Origin: UBA920 sp964424635
Lineage (GTDB): Bacteria > Patescibacteriota > Doudnabacteria > UBA920
DNA: 14,950 nt
Assembly (NCBI GenBank): GCA_964424635.1
Contig: CAYRJC010000022.1
Location: forward strand, 1 to 14,950
Reading direction: 5' to 3'
In this document: positions 13,312 to 14,950 of the stretch, one piece after another
Position numbering within the stretch: the first letter of the stretch is position 1
Layout of the letters: each line of letters begins with the position of its first letter
Position numbers and translations under genes: made by a program
The notes under the pieces: model-generated
Databases searched by the model: none
The model's input: only the letters and a program-made list of their open reading frames with translations
Told to the model about the DNA's origin: nothing

Positions 13312-14415
13312 TTATTTTTTCTTCTTAAAATTTTTATTAACAACCTTTTTAGAAACCTTTTTTACAGGTTTCCTAGCTGCTTTTACTGAAACTTTCTTAA
13401 TAGGCTTCTTTGTTACTGTTACTTTTTCAACAACTTTCTTAATAGGCTTTTTAAGGGGTTTCTGTGTGTAGATACTCTTTACGATCTTCTTCTTAGAAGA
13501 TTCAGGAGAATTTATTGATTTTCGCAGGTTTGATGGCTTTGAATTTTTAACTACCTTTTTACTTGCTTCAATAGTTGGGTTAACGATTTTTTTCTTAACA
13601 CTTTTCTTAGAATGAGATACCGGTGGCAACTGTTTTTTTACAGACACTGGTTTGACACGAGCTGATTTAACTTGATTGCTTTGCTTAGTCTTTTCAATTT
13701 TATTTTTTGAAGTCGTCTTTACTTTGTCAGCAAACTTAACCTCTCTAACTTTTTTAACTTTATGCTTATCTAGAATCTTATTATTCTGCTTGTTAACCAT
13801 AAGTGGTTTTGGGGCAATAGGTTTGTCTGAGATTTTATTATCCTCTGGCAAGTTAGACTTATCAACTAATACGATATGAGGGTAATCAAAAATATCTTTA
13901 ATAAACCTATCAAAAGTATCTCGTCGCATTTTAAATTCAGCCAAAGACATTATGCAGTAATTCAAATCCCCACCGAACTGCTTACTATTAGTTTTCAAGA
14001 ATTGATTTAATTTGATAGTATTTACATTTCCTACTAGCAGTATATCTACCATTGACTCTGAGCGCCCAACAAACAGTCCGGAAAGAAAAATTCCAGAAAA
14101 CGAACCTAATTTTTTTAAACTACTAACCAGTTCATCTGGCCAAGGCTGATGTTCTTTATCCAAAGATGGTTTCAATTGAGGGATTAATGCATTTTTATAA
14201 TTCAAAAGATAAAATCTTACTCCATGTTTAGTAAAAGTTTTTAGTAAATTTTGTTTCTCCAAACTAGCAGCTGCAGCTTGCAAAGCATTACTATTAATAT
14301 TAAGTCGGCGAGTAAGCTCCAACACGGAGAAGCTACGAGGTGTAGCAGTAATCAAAAAAGCTAACAACTCGGCTTGAGAACCAGAGTCAATAATATCAGA
14401 AAGTCTTGTAATCAT
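13312..14415 (-). CDS. Winged-helix and nucleotidyltransferase-like protein with histone-H1-like Lys-rich tail
   Basis: The protein has 367 residues in three parts. Residues 1-72 form a winged helix (FSVLELTRRLNINSNALQ, then LEKQNLLKT and a YLLNY wing). Residues about 95-188 resemble a polymerase-beta-type nucleotidyltransferase fold (GIFLSGLFVGR, VDILLVGN, then FDRFIKDIFDYPHIVLVDK). Only one acidic residue, Asp124, stands where active enzymes have a DxD pair, so catalysis is doubtful. I recall proteins of this layout from CPR genomes, where they are annotated as transcriptional regulators. Residues 211-367 are low-complexity with 51 lysines and repeated KKP/KKV units, much like an H1 or AlgP tail that would coat DNA. 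An extended -10 lies 11 bases upstream of the ATG, so the mRNA is nearly leaderless. Confidence 0.85.
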   Translation of the reverse strand: MITRLSDIIDSGSQAELLAFLITATPRSFSVLELTRRLNINSNALQAAAASLEKQNLLKTFTKHGVRFYLLNYKNALIPQLKPSLDKEHQPWPDELVSSLKKLGSFSGIFLSGLFVGRSESMVDILLVGNVNTIKLNQFLKTNSKQFGGDLNYCIMSLAEFKMRRDTFDRFIKDIFDYPHIVLVDKSNLPEDNKISDKPIAPKPLMVNKQNNKILDKHKVKKVREVKFADKVKTTSKNKIEKTKQSNQVKSARVKPVSVKKQLPPVSHSKKSVKKKIVNPTIEASKKVVKNSKPSNLRKSINSPESSKKKIVKSIYTQKPLKKPIKKVVEKVTVTKKPIKKVSVKAARKPVKKVSKKVVNKNFKKKK

Positions 14416-14425
14416 ATTTAAAATT

Positions 14426-14434
14426 ATTATACCA
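14426..14434 (-). promoter_or_regulatory. Extended -10 promoter of the winged-helix gene
   Basis: On the minus strand TGGTATAAT, a perfect -10 with TGn extension. Predicted +1 is about 14419, four bases before the ATG at 14415. No clear -35 or Shine-Dalgarno. Confidence 0.65.
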
Positions 14435-14460
14435 TACCAATATTATCAACTATTGTAAGA

Positions 14461-14474
14461 ATGATTGAAATCAT
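14461..14474. repeat. Dyad ATGATT-GA-AATCAT between divergent genes
   Basis: A perfect 6-2-6 inverted repeat about 27 bases upstream of the minus-strand -10 box. It is placed where an operator could act, but AT-rich dyads of this size arise by chance. Confidence 0.3.
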
Positions 14475-14521
14475 AGACTTTTCACGAATACTTACTTAAA
14501 TAATTTTAGTTTAATTAAAAG

Positions 14522-14600
14522 AATGGGAGTTTTTTCTCTAGTCCTTGGTCTATAAATAAACCTCATATTAAACCTGCGGAGTCGTTTAAAAACTCTCATT
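14522..14600. repeat. Long-range inverted repeat, possible structured RNA
   Basis: AATGGGAGTTTTT (14522-14534) and AAAAACTCTCATT (14588-14600) are complementary over 13 bases with one G-U pair, enclosing 53 bases. Inside, GGTTTA occurs twice on the minus strand. No promoter or terminator clearly frames it, and no tRNA or known RNA motif was recognised. Confidence 0.4.
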
Positions 14601-14637
14601 TTCACTGAGTATTAAGGTCTGTAATTAATATATTTTG

Positions 14638-14646
14638 TGGTATAAT
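14638..14646 (+). promoter_or_regulatory. Extended -10 promoter of the right-edge gene
   Basis: TGGTATAAT, the same nine bases as the promoter of the divergent gene at 14426-14434. Predicted +1 is about 14653, immediately before the ATG at 14654. Confidence 0.7.
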
Positions 14647-14653
14647 AAGGGAA

Positions 14654-14950
14654 ATGACGGAATTAGAAACACAAGTAGTAAAAATTCAATTGGGTGACAA
14701 TCGCCAGTCTTCCACCTTTGTTTACACTCTAGCCGAAACCATTGATTCTACAGGAACAGAGGTCTATGTGATTTGCGAATTACCTATGTTCAATCCTGCA
14801 GCAAAAGATGAGTGTCAAAGAATCGCCGAAGCAATTACTGCATCCATCAAACGATCATACCGCCGCAGTGATAACCAAGGAATTTTTGAATCAGCGTTAG
14901 CCAATATCAATGAAGAATTGAGCAAACTTGTAACACTTGGAAAAACTCAT
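14654..14950 (+). CDS. Partial gene, possibly PP2C-like domain protein of CPR type
   Basis: The frame is open from ATG 14654 to the right edge, giving 99 residues (MTELETQVVKIQLGDNRQSS at the start). There is no signal peptide. The segment around residues 43-75 (CELPMFNP, then ECQRIAEAITASIKRSYRR) and the end (FESALANINEELSKLVTLGK) recall the N-terminal part of PP2C-like proteins seen in CPR genomes. This is recollection without a motif such as DGxG in view, so the function is tentative. The promoter geometry predicts a leaderless mRNA; AAGGG lies too close to the ATG to be a normal Shine-Dalgarno. Confidence 0.75.
   Translation, partial: MTELETQVVKIQLGDNRQSSTFVYTLAETIDSTGTEVYVICELPMFNPAAKDECQRIAEAITASIKRSYRRSDNQGIFESALANINEELSKLVTLGKTH

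Noticed and set aside
13676..13879. Hydrophobic plus-strand frame opposite the Lys-rich tail
   Set aside because: Reverse complement of AAA/AAG-rich coding sequence gives Leu/Phe-rich frames automatically.
14522..14600. tRNA-like element from GGGAGTT/AACTCTC ends
   Set aside because: There is no T-loop GTTCRA sequence, no anticodon arm and no CCA-adjacent discriminator pattern.

Overview
This AT-rich bacterial window uses the standard genetic code (TAA and TAG stops, consensus sigma-70 promoters). The gene content suggests a Candidate Phyla Radiation (Patescibacteria) genome, of the Parcubacteria/Microgenomates/Saccharibacteria type. The pointers are a DUF11-repeat surface protein with a PKTGS-type C-terminal anchor, a winged-helix/nucleotidyltransferase-like regulator with a lysine-rich tail, a lexA gene, a polysaccharide gene pair with a divergent sugar transferase, and a mix of Shine-Dalgarno-led and apparently leaderless genes. 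That placement is inference from gene families. No marker gene is present to settle it.

Layout. Positions 1-5760 hold seven minus-strand genes in a row: an unknown partial gene, a membrane protein, a lipoprotein, a trypsin-like protease, an unknown Cys-containing protein, the tRNA uridine hydroxylase trhO, and an unknown protein. Each has its own near-consensus promoter, and all whose 3' end is inside the window have their own intrinsic terminator, so they look like separate one-gene transcription units. Positions 5818-7902 are a two-gene minus-strand operon (a sugar-nucleotide epimerase/dehydratase, then galE). Opposite it at 8080-9522 is a membrane sugar-phosphate transferase, and together they form a small surface-glycan module. 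A strong bidirectional terminator at 9525-9563 separates it from a 678-residue surface protein (9608-11644) that has a textbook TTGACA-17-TATACT promoter.

Positions 11939-12786 carry lexA followed by a 60-residue Cys-containing ORF. Upstream is an assembly join: exactly the same 55 bases lie on both sides of 100 Ns. The join is almost certainly an assembler overlap that was never merged. Beyond it are a 77-residue two-helix membrane protein and, ending directly against it (TAAATG), the winged-helix/NTase-like protein with a histone-H1-like tail. A divergent partial plus-strand gene enters at 14654.

How the genes work together. The glycan genes (epimerases plus initiating sugar transferase) and the surface protein are likely parts of envelope construction. 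LexA points to an SOS-type response. The single-gene units on the left look like accessory content with little shared function. No CRISPR array, tRNA, rRNA, insertion sequence or recombinase was seen. There is no gene-free stretch longer than about 300 bases; the larger gaps (11645-11938, 12787-13077, 14416-14653) hold the promoters, terminators and repeats listed.
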